Part shown: positions 15,146-22,307 of the stretch, in pieces
Layout of the letters: every line of letters begins with the position of its first letter
Position numbering within the stretch: position 1 is the stretch's first letter
Source of the DNA: Mediterranea massiliensis
GTDB lineage: Bacteria > Bacteroidota > Bacteroidia > Bacteroidales > Bacteroidaceae
Assembly: GCF_900128475.1 (NCBI RefSeq)
Contig: NZ_LT635836.1
Location: 510,526 to 574,525, forward strand
DNA length: 64,000 nucleotides
Direction: 5' to 3'
The notes under the pieces: model-generated
What the model saw: the letters and a program-made list of their open reading frames with translations, nothing else
Told to the model about the DNA's origin: nothing
Databases searched by the model: none
Program-made: the position numbers and the translations under genes

Positions 15146-15234
15146 TAATGGAAAATGGAGAATTGAAAATGGAAAATGAACACACGCACACGGCTATTCT
15201 TCATTTTCAATTCTCAATTATCAATTATCAATTA
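15146..15234. repeat. Palindromic AT-rich intergenic repeat, copy 3
   Basis: The left part (15148-15180, words ATGGAGAATTGAAAATGG and GAAAATGAA) pairs with the right part (15199-15234, TTCATTTTCAATTCTCAATT). It is extended by a run of TATCAATTATCAATTATTAA that holds several stop codons. It begins directly after the TAA of the epimerase gene (minus strand). It belongs to the family seen at 2626-2704 and 6031-6111. Confidence 0.85.
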
Positions 15235-16407
15235 TTAATTATTAATCACTACCCCAATGCCAGGCAGGTCGGGCAAGGTAATCTTTCCCTTGACCACCTC
15301 CATGCCTCGGAAGCGGTCGTTGGCTATGAGCAGGTTGCCGTCGAGGTCGGCAAAATCGACCGCGGGCGAGAGTTGGGCAGCTGCCGAACAAGCACACGAA
15401 GTCTCCGTCATGCAACCTACCATCACCTTCATGTCCAACGCACGCGCCAGGTTGAGCATCTTCCACGCCTCGCGCATGCCTGTACACTTCATCAGTTTGA
15501 TGTTGATGCCCGTATAGGCTCCCTTCAGCGCAGGTACATCCTTCAGGCGCTGGACGCCCTCGTCGGCAAAGATGGGCAGAGGACTCTGCTGGGTAATCCA
15601 GGCGATGTCGTCTATCTGCGCCTTGGGCATGGGCTGCTCCACCATGACGATGCCCTGCTCCTTGAGCCAGTGTATCTCGTCGAGGGCATGCTGGCGGTCG
15701 GTCCACCCCTGGTTGGCGTCGACGGCAATGGGCAGGGACGTGACCGAACGGATGGTCTCGATCATCTCCTTGTCGTTGTTGCCTCCGAGCTTCACCTTGA
15801 GGATGTTGAAACGGTCGGCACACTCCTTTGTCTTTTCGCGCACCACGTCGGGCGTATCGATGCCGATGGTGAAGGTGGTCGACGGGGCCTTATCCTTGTC
15901 CAGCCCCCATATTTTGTACCAGGGTGCCTGCAAGAGTTTGCCCACAAGGTCGTGCAGGGCGATGTCTACGGCCGCCTTGGCCGCCGCGTCGCCCTCCGAC
16001 AGGCCGTCGACGTAGGTCAGGATGTCTTCTATCTGGAAGGGGTCCGTAAACTGGCCGAGGCCGTCCTGCACTTTCTTCAGGAAAGCCATCACGCTGTCCA
16101 CCGAGCCCAATTCCTTTTGCAGATAAGGTGGCATGGAGGCTTCGCCATAGCCGATGATGCCGTCATACTCCAGCTCCACCTGCACGTCGGGCGTGGTGCT
16201 GCGCGAGTAGGTAGCTACCGTGAAGACGTGGCGTAACTTCAGTTCGTATGGGAAGAAACGCAGCTTCATGGTAGCGGTCGTGCTGCTCTTGTTGATATTG
16301 AACCAAGGGGTATGCTTCCGCTCGCCTGCCAGCGCTTCGTTGATGACCATACCCGAACCCAATGCGGCAAAGGCCGCCGTCTTCAAAAAATCTCTTCTGT
16401 TCTGCAT
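15235..16407 (-). CDS. Dipeptide (L-Ala-D/L-Glu) epimerase with export signal
   Basis: This 390-residue enolase-superfamily protein of the muconate-lactonizing type is most like L-Ala-D/L-Glu epimerases, which turn cell-wall-derived L-Ala-D-Glu into L-Ala-L-Glu for use as nutrient. The catalytic lysine segment is FNILKVKLGGNN, metal ligands are in AVDANQGW, VEQPMP and FADEG, and the second lysine is in GINIKLMKC; GCMTETS closes the barrel. The protein starts with MQNRRDFLKTAAFAALGSG, a Tat-type twin-arginine signal, which is unusual for an enzyme normally kept in the cytoplasm. An internal Met at residue 47 (MKLRFFPYELKLRHVF) could give a cytoplasmic form. It is 41 bases after the NlpC/P60 gene, a pairing known from YkfB/YkfC. 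Confidence 0.9.
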   Translation of the reverse strand: MQNRRDFLKTAAFAALGSGMVINEALAGERKHTPWFNINKSSTTATMKLRFFPYELKLRHVFTVATYSRSTTPDVQVELEYDGIIGYGEASMPPYLQKELGSVDSVMAFLKKVQDGLGQFTDPFQIEDILTYVDGLSEGDAAAKAAVDIALHDLVGKLLQAPWYKIWGLDKDKAPSTTFTIGIDTPDVVREKTKECADRFNILKVKLGGNNDKEMIETIRSVTSLPIAVDANQGWTDRQHALDEIHWLKEQGIVMVEQPMPKAQIDDIAWITQQSPLPIFADEGVQRLKDVPALKGAYTGINIKLMKCTGMREAWKMLNLARALDMKVMVGCMTETSCACSAAAQLSPAVDFADLDGNLLIANDRFRGMEVVKGKITLPDLPGIGVVINN

Positions 16408-16448
16408 CGTTTTATTTCGTTTTAAGAGTTAGACTTTCCTTCTGTATG

Positions 16449-17657
16449 CTACCATTGATAATAGGGATTGCGGTCCGTAGTGTTCAGGCCCTTCTCCTGA
16501 TTGATGGAGGGCAGGACGCGCACGGCAAAGAGCAGACGCCCCAGGTTGTAGGCATCGAACAGCTCGTCCTGCGGGTCGAAGCTGCTGACGTGTACGTCGC
16601 CCTGCGAATGGATGAACCGCTTGCCGCCCACGTACAGGGCCACGTGCACCACCCGCTCCTTGCGCTCGGCCGTAGCCTTGCGTCCGAAGAAGATCAGGTC
16701 GCCGGGCTCGAGGTTCGAGAAGTCGGGCGCGATGTCGATGTGCTGCCCCACGTAGGCCTGTTGCGAGGCATCGCGGGGGATGATGATGTCGTGCAGGTAG
16801 AGCACCGTGCGCACAAAGCCGCTACAATCCACTCCCTTCGACGAGGTGCCCGCCCACAGGTAGGGCACACCCATCAGCGTGTAGGCCGTGCGGATGATGC
16901 TGGCGGCATCCTGCTTCAGGTCCTTGCGCCACTCACGCTCGGGCAGGGCGGCCGACTGCTCCACATAGCCCCGACGGCCGTCGGGATAGGACACCCGATA
17001 GAAGTCGCCCTTCGTGCCTTCCAGCTTCAGGCGGTCGCCAGCCACGATGTCCGACACCGTCTGCGAGCGGCGGTCGGGCTCCGAGTAGACAAAGCCGTAG
17101 TGCGCGGTGATGACCAGCTTCTTCGCGCGGTTCCATGCCGTCAGTTCTTCGCGGGTGACGGGCAGGACGCTGACGCGATGCGTCCAGGCGATGTAGTCGT
17201 CGGGGGTCTGGACGCGATACCAACCGTCGCGTTCGAGCAGGCGCACGGGCATGCCCAGCAGGGCTTGCGTCATCATCTCCGACGAGTAGTCGGGCTGGAT
17301 GCGCAGGCTGGCTACGGACAGGTTGATGATGCCGTAGGTCTTACCGTCCAGCGCCTTCTCGTCGGGCAACAGGCGCAGGCTGTCCACCACTTCATATCCA
17401 CGTTCCTTCAGGGAAGAGAGCAATTCGTCTTTGGCTTCGTCCGAGGTCGTCACGCCGCGGAGCAACAATTTCTTTTCTCCCGCCAGGGAGTAGTCCACAT
17501 CGAAGAGGGCCACCCGCTTGTCGGGGGCAAAGCGTGCCTTCAGGTCCTGTCCGATACCAAGCACTTCGGCGGGCACAGTCTCTTCCTGCGCCAGTGTCGG
17601 AGTCATAAAATAAGAGGAAAACGTCAAAAATGCCGCAACGGCAATGAGCTTGTTCAT
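16449..17657 (-). CDS. NlpC/P60 peptidoglycan peptide endopeptidase
   Basis: This is a 402-residue exported hydrolase, probably gamma-D-glutamyl-diamino-acid endopeptidase, which releases L-Ala-D-Glu from wall stem peptides. A signal peptide ends near TLAQ. Two SH3-like segments (around INLSVASLRIQPDYSSEMMT and AHYGFVYSEPDRRSQTVSDI) precede the NlpC/P60 domain with Cys278 in SSKGVDCSGFVRTVLYLHD, His338 in RVVHVALYVGG and His350 in FIHSQGDVHVSSF. The order endopeptidase then epimerase matches the murein-peptide scavenging pair YkfC-YkfB of Bacillus. A TAGATTTG box at 17699-17692 is its likely promoter. It is divergent from the RNase P RNA gene. Confidence 0.93.
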   Translation of the reverse strand: MNKLIAVAAFLTFSSYFMTPTLAQEETVPAEVLGIGQDLKARFAPDKRVALFDVDYSLAGEKKLLLRGVTTSDEAKDELLSSLKERGYEVVDSLRLLPDEKALDGKTYGIINLSVASLRIQPDYSSEMMTQALLGMPVRLLERDGWYRVQTPDDYIAWTHRVSVLPVTREELTAWNRAKKLVITAHYGFVYSEPDRRSQTVSDIVAGDRLKLEGTKGDFYRVSYPDGRRGYVEQSAALPEREWRKDLKQDAASIIRTAYTLMGVPYLWAGTSSKGVDCSGFVRTVLYLHDIIIPRDASQQAYVGQHIDIAPDFSNLEPGDLIFFGRKATAERKERVVHVALYVGGKRFIHSQGDVHVSSFDPQDELFDAYNLGRLLFAVRVLPSINQEKGLNTTDRNPYYQW

Positions 17658-17691
17658 GTCAATGTTTTGTTTGGAAGTTCTATTTTGATAG

Positions 17692-17699
17692 CAAATCTA
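17692..17699 (-). promoter_or_regulatory. -7 promoter box of the NlpC/P60 gene
   Basis: On the minus strand TAGATTTG fits TAnnTTTG and ends 35 bases before the ATG at 17657. Confidence 0.5.
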
Positions 17700-17741
17700 C
17701 GAAATATTTCGGTAAATCCTATATTTTTGCCACGAAAATCG

Positions 17742-17749
17742 TACCTTTG
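17742..17749 (+). promoter_or_regulatory. -7 promoter box of rnpB
   Basis: TACCTTTG ends nine bases before the predicted 5' end of RNase P RNA, the right distance for a -7 element. A TTTG lies upstream at 17726-17729 but its 12-bp spacing is too short for a -33 box. Confidence 0.65.
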
Positions 17750-17757
17750 TCCCCCAT

Positions 17758-18132
17758 AAAGCAGTTGGCCGGTCTGTCGCTTGCACCCTGCGTGCATGAG
17801 GAAAGTCCGGGCAACACAGAGCATCCTACTTCCTAACAGAAAGCTGTCCGCGAGGGTAGAGTAACGCAGAAGAAAACAACCGCCCCCTTCCTTCGGGGAG
17901 TCGGGCAAGGGTGAGAAGGCGGGGTAAGAGCCCACCAGCCTCGTGGCGACACGAGGGCTGTGCGTCTTAGGAGTTGTAAGGTCATGTAAACCGACGCCAA
18001 GAGAGTTGCTCGCTCCATGTCGGAGGGTAGACCGCTAAAGCCGCTATGGTGACATACGGCGCAGATAAATGACAGGCACCTGGTCCGCTTGCGGACGAGG
18101 CACAGAACCCGGCTTACAGGCCAACTGCTTTT
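17758..18132 (+). ncRNA. rnpB: RNase P RNA (bacterial type A)
   Basis: This is the catalytic RNA that trims 5' leaders from tRNA precursors. The P4/CR-I hallmark GAGGAAAGTCCGGGC is at about 17799-17813. The 3' partner ACAGAACCCGGCTTACAGGC is near 18102-18121. The outermost helix pairs AAAGCAGTTGGCC (17758-17770) with GGCCAACTGCTTT (18119-18131), which sets both ends and a length of about 375 nt. CR-II/III-like segments (GGTAAGAGCCCACCAG and GGAGGGTAGACCGC) are in place. No terminator separates it from the YihY gene 35 bases downstream. Confidence 0.97.
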
Positions 18133-18166
18133 CTTTATATATATAATGTATAGACCTGCCTCCGCC

Positions 18167-19486
18167 ATGAACCAACGAATCGCAAGACTTTGGAAATTCC
18201 TCACCGATGACATCTGGCGCATCACCGAAGACGAGGTGAACAAAACCACCTTCTCCGTCTACACCGTCATCAAGACCATCTACCTCTGCATCAACCGCTT
18301 CACCAAGGACCGACTGGCCAACAAGGCCGCCGCCCTGACCTACAGCACCCTGTTTGCCCTCATCCCCATCCTGGCCGTGGTTTTTGCCATCGCCCGCGGG
18401 TTCGGCTTCGACAACGTGATAGAACACGAGATAGCCACCGGCTTCGGTGGCCTGAACGAGACGAGCAGCGCCATCGTGAACATCGTCAACACCTACCTGT
18501 CGCAGACGAAGAACGGCATCTTCATCGGCGTGGGCCTCATCATGTTGCTCTGGTCGGTGCTCAACCTGATCAACAACATGGAGGTGACCTTCAACCGCAT
18601 CTGGCAGGTGAAGAAGGCGCGGAGCGTCTACCGGCGCATCACCGACTACTTCTCCATGCTGCTGCTCATCCCCATCCTGCTGGTGCTCTCGGGCGGTCTT
18701 TCCATCTTCATGAGCACCATGCTGAAGAATGTGGAAGACTTTACCCTGCTCGCCCCGCTGGGCAAGTTCCTGGTGCGGCTCATCCCCTTCGTGCTCACGT
18801 GGTGCATGTTCACGGGCCTCTACATCTTCATGCCCAACACCAAGGTACACTTCAGGCACGCCCTCATCTCGGGCATCCTGGCGGGTACCGCCTATCAGGC
18901 CTTCCAATTCCTCTACATCAGCGGCCAGTTGTGGGTGTCGCGCTACAACGCCATCTACGGTAGTTTTGCCGCCCTCCCCCTGCTGTTGCTCTGGCTGCAG
19001 ATATCGTGGACCATCTGCCTCTTCGGCGCCGAGCTGACCTATGCGGGGCAGAACATCAACAACTTCAGCTTCGACAAGGACACGCGCAACATCAGCCGCC
19101 GCTACCACGACTTCGTGGCCGTGCTGATGATGTCGCTCATAGCCAAGCGCTTCGACCGCGGCGAGGAGCCCTATACGGCCGAAGAGATTTCGGAGGAATG
19201 CCAGATACCCATCCGCCTCACCCGACGCCTCTTCGAGGAGCTGCAGGAAGTGAAGCTGGTGCACGAGGTGGCCACCGACGCGAAGAGCGAGTCCATCGCC
19301 TACCAGCCGTCGGTCGACGTCGGCCGGCTGAACGTGGCCCTGCTGCTCGAACGCCTGGACTCACACGGCTCCGAGGACTTCAAGATAGACAAGGAACATG
19401 CCTACAACGAACAATGGACAGCGCTGATGAAGGCGCGCGAAGAATATTACCGGCATGCGCAACAGGTATTGCTGAAAGACTTGTAG
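18167..19486 (+). CDS. YihY/BrkB-family inner membrane protein
   Basis: This is a 439-residue integral membrane protein of the YihY/UPF0761 family, formerly called RNase BN or serum-resistance BrkB. The core has about six membrane segments, visible as AALTYSTLFALIPILAVVFA, IFIGVGLIMLLWSVLNLI, SMLLLIPILLVLSGGLSIF, LVRLIPFVLTWCMFTGLY, ALISGILAGTAYQAFQFLY and ALPLLLLWLQISWTICLFGA. After the membrane part comes a soluble tail of about 150 residues with a winged-helix look (EPYTAEEISEECQIPIRLTR). The molecular function is not established. The ATG at 18167 is preferred; one at 18146 would add seven residues. Upstream in-frame codons lie inside RNase P RNA and are rejected. Confidence 0.9.
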   Translation: MNQRIARLWKFLTDDIWRITEDEVNKTTFSVYTVIKTIYLCINRFTKDRLANKAAALTYSTLFALIPILAVVFAIARGFGFDNVIEHEIATGFGGLNETSSAIVNIVNTYLSQTKNGIFIGVGLIMLLWSVLNLINNMEVTFNRIWQVKKARSVYRRITDYFSMLLLIPILLVLSGGLSIFMSTMLKNVEDFTLLAPLGKFLVRLIPFVLTWCMFTGLYIFMPNTKVHFRHALISGILAGTAYQAFQFLYISGQLWVSRYNAIYGSFAALPLLLLWLQISWTICLFGAELTYAGQNINNFSFDKDTRNISRRYHDFVAVLMMSLIAKRFDRGEEPYTAEEISEECQIPIRLTRRLFEELQEVKLVHEVATDAKSESIAYQPSVDVGRLNVALLLERLDSHGSEDFKIDKEHAYNEQWTALMKAREEYYRHAQQVLLKDL

Positions 19487-19516
19487 CCATCCCCCTCCGC
19501 CGAGAGGTACGGACAT

Positions 19517-19576
19517 AAAAAAAGGGCTCCGCTGAGCCCAACCTTTGTTAACCTTAAATCTAATACTATGAAAAAC
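19517..19576 (-). ncRNA. Putative small RNA unit A (short transcript with terminator)
   Basis: This is a predicted transcript of about 60 nt on the minus strand. It starts seven bases after a TATCTTTG box and ends in a hairpin GGGCTC/GAGCCC (19540-19525, tetraloop) followed by seven Ts. It does not overlap a gene and has no open frame of note. A second unit of the same design is at 22125-22212. The shared parts are the promoter, the upstream block and the terminator tail (GGACATAAAAAAA on the plus strand), not the transcript body. This is inferred from sequence only. Confidence 0.5.
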
Positions 19577-19582
19577 ACATTG

Positions 19583-19650
19583 CAAAGATACGGCCTTTCG
19601 GCCAACTTGCAAACTTTCCAACTAAAAAAGCGTGTTATATAACATGTTTT
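19583..19650 (-). promoter_or_regulatory. Promoter and conserved upstream block of unit A
   Basis: On the minus strand the -7 box TATCTTTG is at 19590-19583 and a -33 TTTG at 19613-19610 (19-bp spacer). A 33-bp block at 19618-19650 matches 22247-22279 at 29 of 33 positions. The block contains an inverted repeat CGTGT-N6-ACATG (19631-19646), a likely regulator site. Confidence 0.6.
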
Positions 19651-19735
19651 AGCAGATTTAGATATTTATTAGTGAAAATACGCTGAGCTTACCAACAGGA
19701 AAAGCCATTTTCTGCCACAATTCTGATTAATTCCG

Positions 19736-19743
19736 TATCTTTG
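19736..19743 (+). promoter_or_regulatory. -7 promoter box of the nucleoside hydrolase gene
   Basis: TATCTTTG lies 29 bases upstream of the ATG at 19773. No well-spaced -33 box was found. Confidence 0.6.
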
Positions 19744-19772
19744 CCCTGAAATTTGCGACTGGCACTAAACAT

Positions 19773-20846
19773 ATGAAACGGTTTTGTTTATCTTTTATTC
19801 TATTTCTCGGAGTCACTATAAGTTGGGCAGACAATAGTGACAATCGTCAGAAGATAATCCTGGACACCGACATGGTGGAACTTTTCGACGACGGCATAGC
19901 CATGATGATGCTGGCCAAAGCGCCCAATATAGACTTGTTAGGCGTTACCGTAGTGGCAGGCAACACGTGGGTTTCAGAGGGAACCGCTTATGCCATCCGC
20001 CAACTGGAAGCGATTGGCATCACAGACATACCAGTATTGCAAGGCGTTCGTTTGTCATTTGCCCCCAATCGGGTTGAAAACATGAGAGAAGAAATCCAGC
20101 TGTTTGGTTTCGGCGAAGGGTATTCAGGCTCATTTGCTTATGAAGAACCTACCTTCTGGAAGGATGTTTACACCTCCCGTTACAAGCAAGAGCCCACCTT
20201 CGGGCCAACCGACATGCATGCTGTCAATTTTATTATCGAACAAGTAAAACGATATCCTCACGAAGTAACAATCCTGGCCATTGGCCCTTGCTGTAATTTG
20301 GCAATGGCCGTCAGAATGGCCCCCGAAATCATTCCGCTTATCAAACGGGTGGTTTATATGGGTGGGGCTTTTACAGTGCCGGGCAACACAACGCCTGCCG
20401 CCGAATTTAATTGGTGGTATGACCCAGAAGCTGCGCGAATAGCCCTACGGTCTCCTTTTAAAGAACAGATTGTAGTGGGATTGGATGTCTGCAATCAGAT
20501 AGAGTTACGAAAAGACCGCTATGAGCGAATTGTCGGACTATTGACCAAAGAAAAATTCCAAGCCATGTTGCATGACAATTTTCTGCAAACGACCTTTGAG
20601 GAACGTCCAGAAACGGTATGGCACATTTGGGATATTGTAGCTGCCGCTTTATGCGTGGAACCTTCCATCCTGAAACGTGAGATGACGCGTCACATAGACA
20701 TCAATACCCAGCAAGGACTTTCCTATGGGCAGTCGTTGGCTTTTGCACATAATTCGCCCACTGGCACACAACCTGTACGGATCGTGATAGCAGTGGACGA
20801 AAAAAGATTGTGGCAATTGATCGAAGAATCTTGCCGTTCGTTCTGA
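19773..20846 (+). CDS. Exported inosine/uridine-preferring nucleoside hydrolase
   Basis: This 357-residue protein splits ribonucleosides into ribose and base. A signal peptide (MKRFCLSFILFLGVTISWA) sends it to the periplasm. The calcium-binding aspartate cluster at the start of the hydrolase fold is present in a variant form (ILDTDMVELFDDGIAMMMLA, where the classical motif is DTDxGxDD). Other family marks are LLGVTVVAGNTW, ILAIGPCCNLAMAVRM, RVVYMGGAF and EFNWWYDPEAARIAL, the last with an asparagine typical of the active site. By eye the gene is more AT-rich than its neighbours, which could mean later acquisition. It stands alone, between unit A and a convergent nitroreductase gene. Confidence 0.92.
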   Translation: MKRFCLSFILFLGVTISWADNSDNRQKIILDTDMVELFDDGIAMMMLAKAPNIDLLGVTVVAGNTWVSEGTAYAIRQLEAIGITDIPVLQGVRLSFAPNRVENMREEIQLFGFGEGYSGSFAYEEPTFWKDVYTSRYKQEPTFGPTDMHAVNFIIEQVKRYPHEVTILAIGPCCNLAMAVRMAPEIIPLIKRVVYMGGAFTVPGNTTPAAEFNWWYDPEAARIALRSPFKEQIVVGLDVCNQIELRKDRYERIVGLLTKEKFQAMLHDNFLQTTFEERPETVWHIWDIVAAALCVEPSILKREMTRHIDINTQQGLSYGQSLAFAHNSPTGTQPVRIVIAVDEKRLWQLIEESCRSF

Positions 20847-20887
20847 TTGGATGCCCGACGGCATTCAGCCTTCTTCGCCTGCGCAAG

Positions 20888-21421
20888 TCAATAGTGATTA
20901 TACGATACCACCTTATCCAGGTCCTTGCGCGACTTCTTGCGCTTGGGCTTGGCCGCATAGCCCACGACGACATCGAGCAACAGGCGTTTCCCCGCAGGAA
21001 TGCCCACCAGCCGCTTCATCTCTTTCTCGTCGAACCACCCCACGATGCACGAGCCGAGGCCCTCACTCTCGGCAGCAAGCGTGATGTGGGCGGCGGCGAT
21101 ACCAATATCTATCAGGGGAAAATACTTGTCCTTGATCTTCGCGCCGAGGAAAGAAGTGAGGTTCATCGACTCCTCAACAATGAGAATATGTACGGGCGCC
21201 TCCTTAGCAAATTGGTTCATACCCAACCCCGCGGCGGCCTTCCCCACCCTTCGTGCGAGTTCAGGGTCGTCCACCACCACAAACTTCCAAGGCTGGGCAT
21301 TGCAAGCCGAAGGAGCCAGACAAGCTGCCTGAAGGATGCGATCCAACTTTTCGCGCTCCACAGGTCGGTGCTCGTAGGCACGATCACTCTGGCGGCTGGC
21401 CGCCAATTGCAGAAAATCCAT
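20888..21421 (-). CDS. Nitroreductase-family flavoprotein
   Basis: This 177-residue FMN-dependent nitroreductase-like protein uses NAD(P)H to reduce an unknown substrate. The family N-terminus (RQSDRAYEHRPVEREKLDRI), the FMN-contacting APSACNAQPWKFVVVDD and the C-terminal helix region (LGSCIVGWFDEKEMKRLVGI) with LLLDVVVGYAAKPKRKKSRK are all visible. The short length is typical of small Bacteroides members. It is 21 bases downstream of the riboflavin synthase gene on the same strand. That pairing places a flavin-using enzyme beside a flavin-making one and suggests co-transcription. Confidence 0.92.
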   Translation of the reverse strand: MDFLQLAASRQSDRAYEHRPVEREKLDRILQAACLAPSACNAQPWKFVVVDDPELARRVGKAAAGLGMNQFAKEAPVHILIVEESMNLTSFLGAKIKDKYFPLIDIGIAAAHITLAAESEGLGSCIVGWFDEKEMKRLVGIPAGKRLLLDVVVGYAAKPKRKKSRKDLDKVVSYNHY

Positions 21422-21442
21422 CGTTATCTCTCCATCTGTAAT

Positions 21443-22048
21443 TTATGACTGGTACTGGATCATACGGCTGATGTACTTGCCGATGATGTCAAACTCTAAG
21501 TTCACTACCGAACCCACCTGAATGGCGTGGAAGTTGGTATGTTCAAAGGTATAGGGAATGATGGCCACCTGGAAGGTGTCGTCCGTCGGATTACACACCG
21601 TCAAACTGACGCCGTTGACCGTCACCGAACCTTTGTCCACCGTGATGTAGCCCCTTCGGGCCATCTCCTTGTCGAACGCATAGCGGAAGGTGTAGTAATA
21701 ACTTCCCTCGGCGTCTTGCACACCAATACATGTAGCGGTCTGGTCCACATGCCCCTGCACGATATGCCCGTCCAAACGGCCGTTCATCAGCATGCTTCGC
21801 TCTACATTCACCTCGTCGCCCACCTGTAGCATCCCCAGGTTGGAACGATCGAGCGTCTCTTTCATGGCGGTGACGGTGTACGTATCATTCGTCAAGGCCA
21901 CCACGGTAAGACACACGCCGTTATGGGAGACACTTTGGTCAATCTTCAATTCGTCCACAAACGAACACTTAAATGTAAAATGAACATTTTCCTGCTCTTT
22001 TACCATTGCCACCAGCGTGGCGCATTCTTCGACTATTCCAGAAAACAT
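21443..22048 (-). CDS. ribE: Riboflavin synthase, alpha chain
   Basis: RibE dismutates two 6,7-dimethyl-8-ribityllumazine molecules to riboflavin and the pyrimidine precursor. The 201 residues show the two-fold lumazine-binding repeat. The first starts MFSGIVEECATL with SVSHNGVCLTVVAL. The second has NGRLDGHIVQGHVDQTATC with GSVTVNGVSLTVCNP. The N-terminal MFSGIVE is diagnostic. Its -7 box TATCTTTG is at 22101-22094. No FMN riboswitch is seen in the short leader. A nitroreductase gene follows. Confidence 0.97.
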   Translation of the reverse strand: MFSGIVEECATLVAMVKEQENVHFTFKCSFVDELKIDQSVSHNGVCLTVVALTNDTYTVTAMKETLDRSNLGMLQVGDEVNVERSMLMNGRLDGHIVQGHVDQTATCIGVQDAEGSYYYTFRYAFDKEMARRGYITVDKGSVTVNGVSLTVCNPTDDTFQVAIIPYTFEHTNFHAIQVGSVVNLEFDIIGKYISRMIQYQS

Positions 22049-22093
22049 AAACTATCTAAATTTAGAATATTACGATATCCATTCTTGTGTGGA

Positions 22094-22101
22094 CAAAGAT
22101 A
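22094..22101 (-). promoter_or_regulatory. -7 promoter box of ribE
   Basis: On the minus strand TATCTTTG ends 46 bases before the ribE ATG. It lies about 17 bases beyond the terminator tail of unit B, so transcripts of unit B and ribE are separate. Confidence 0.6.
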
Positions 22102-22124
22102 CAATAACATTTCGGTATGGACAT

Positions 22125-22212
22125 AAAAAAAACGGAGCTTTTCACAAAGTCCCGTTTCCAGTTTTCAATAGGTATTAGTTTTTTTTAAGGTAAAAAGATT
22201 GTTTTCAGGATA
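22125..22212 (-). ncRNA. Putative small RNA unit B (short transcript with terminator)
   Basis: This is a predicted minus-strand transcript of about 88 nt. It starts seven bases after a TATCTTTG box. The end is a weak hairpin (AAACGG pairing with CCGTTT, loop about 15) with eight Ts, then TATGTCC, the same tail as unit A. No open frame is visible. It lies in the 258-base gap between phoU and ribE, which holds no other gene. It is paired with unit A by a shared promoter and upstream block. Confidence 0.5.
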
Positions 22213-22218
22213 ACGCTG

Positions 22219-22279
22219 CAAAGATAGACCCTTTTCACATCACTGGCCAAATAAAAAAGCATGTCCTATAACATGTTTT
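22219..22279 (-). promoter_or_regulatory. Promoter and conserved upstream block of unit B
   Basis: On the minus strand the -7 box TATCTTTG is at 22226-22219 and a -33 TTTG at 22251-22248 (21-bp spacer). The block 22247-22279 is a 29/33 match to 19618-19650 and has a perfect inverted repeat CATGT-N6-ACATG at 22260-22275. Confidence 0.6.
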
Positions 22280-22307
22280 CTCATATTTTTTTGGTTTTAT
22301 TAGGATT

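Noticed and set aside
19568..19642. A 24-codon frame starting MKNTLQRYGLS on the plus strand inside unit A
   Set aside because: The matching place in unit B (around 22217-22226) has a stop codon in the same frame and no ATG, so the shared bases are better explained as a minus-strand promoter.
21443..22120. FMN riboswitch upstream of ribE
   Set aside because: The leader between the -7 box (22094) and the ATG (22048) is under 40 nt, too short for the FMN aptamer, and its conserved words are absent.
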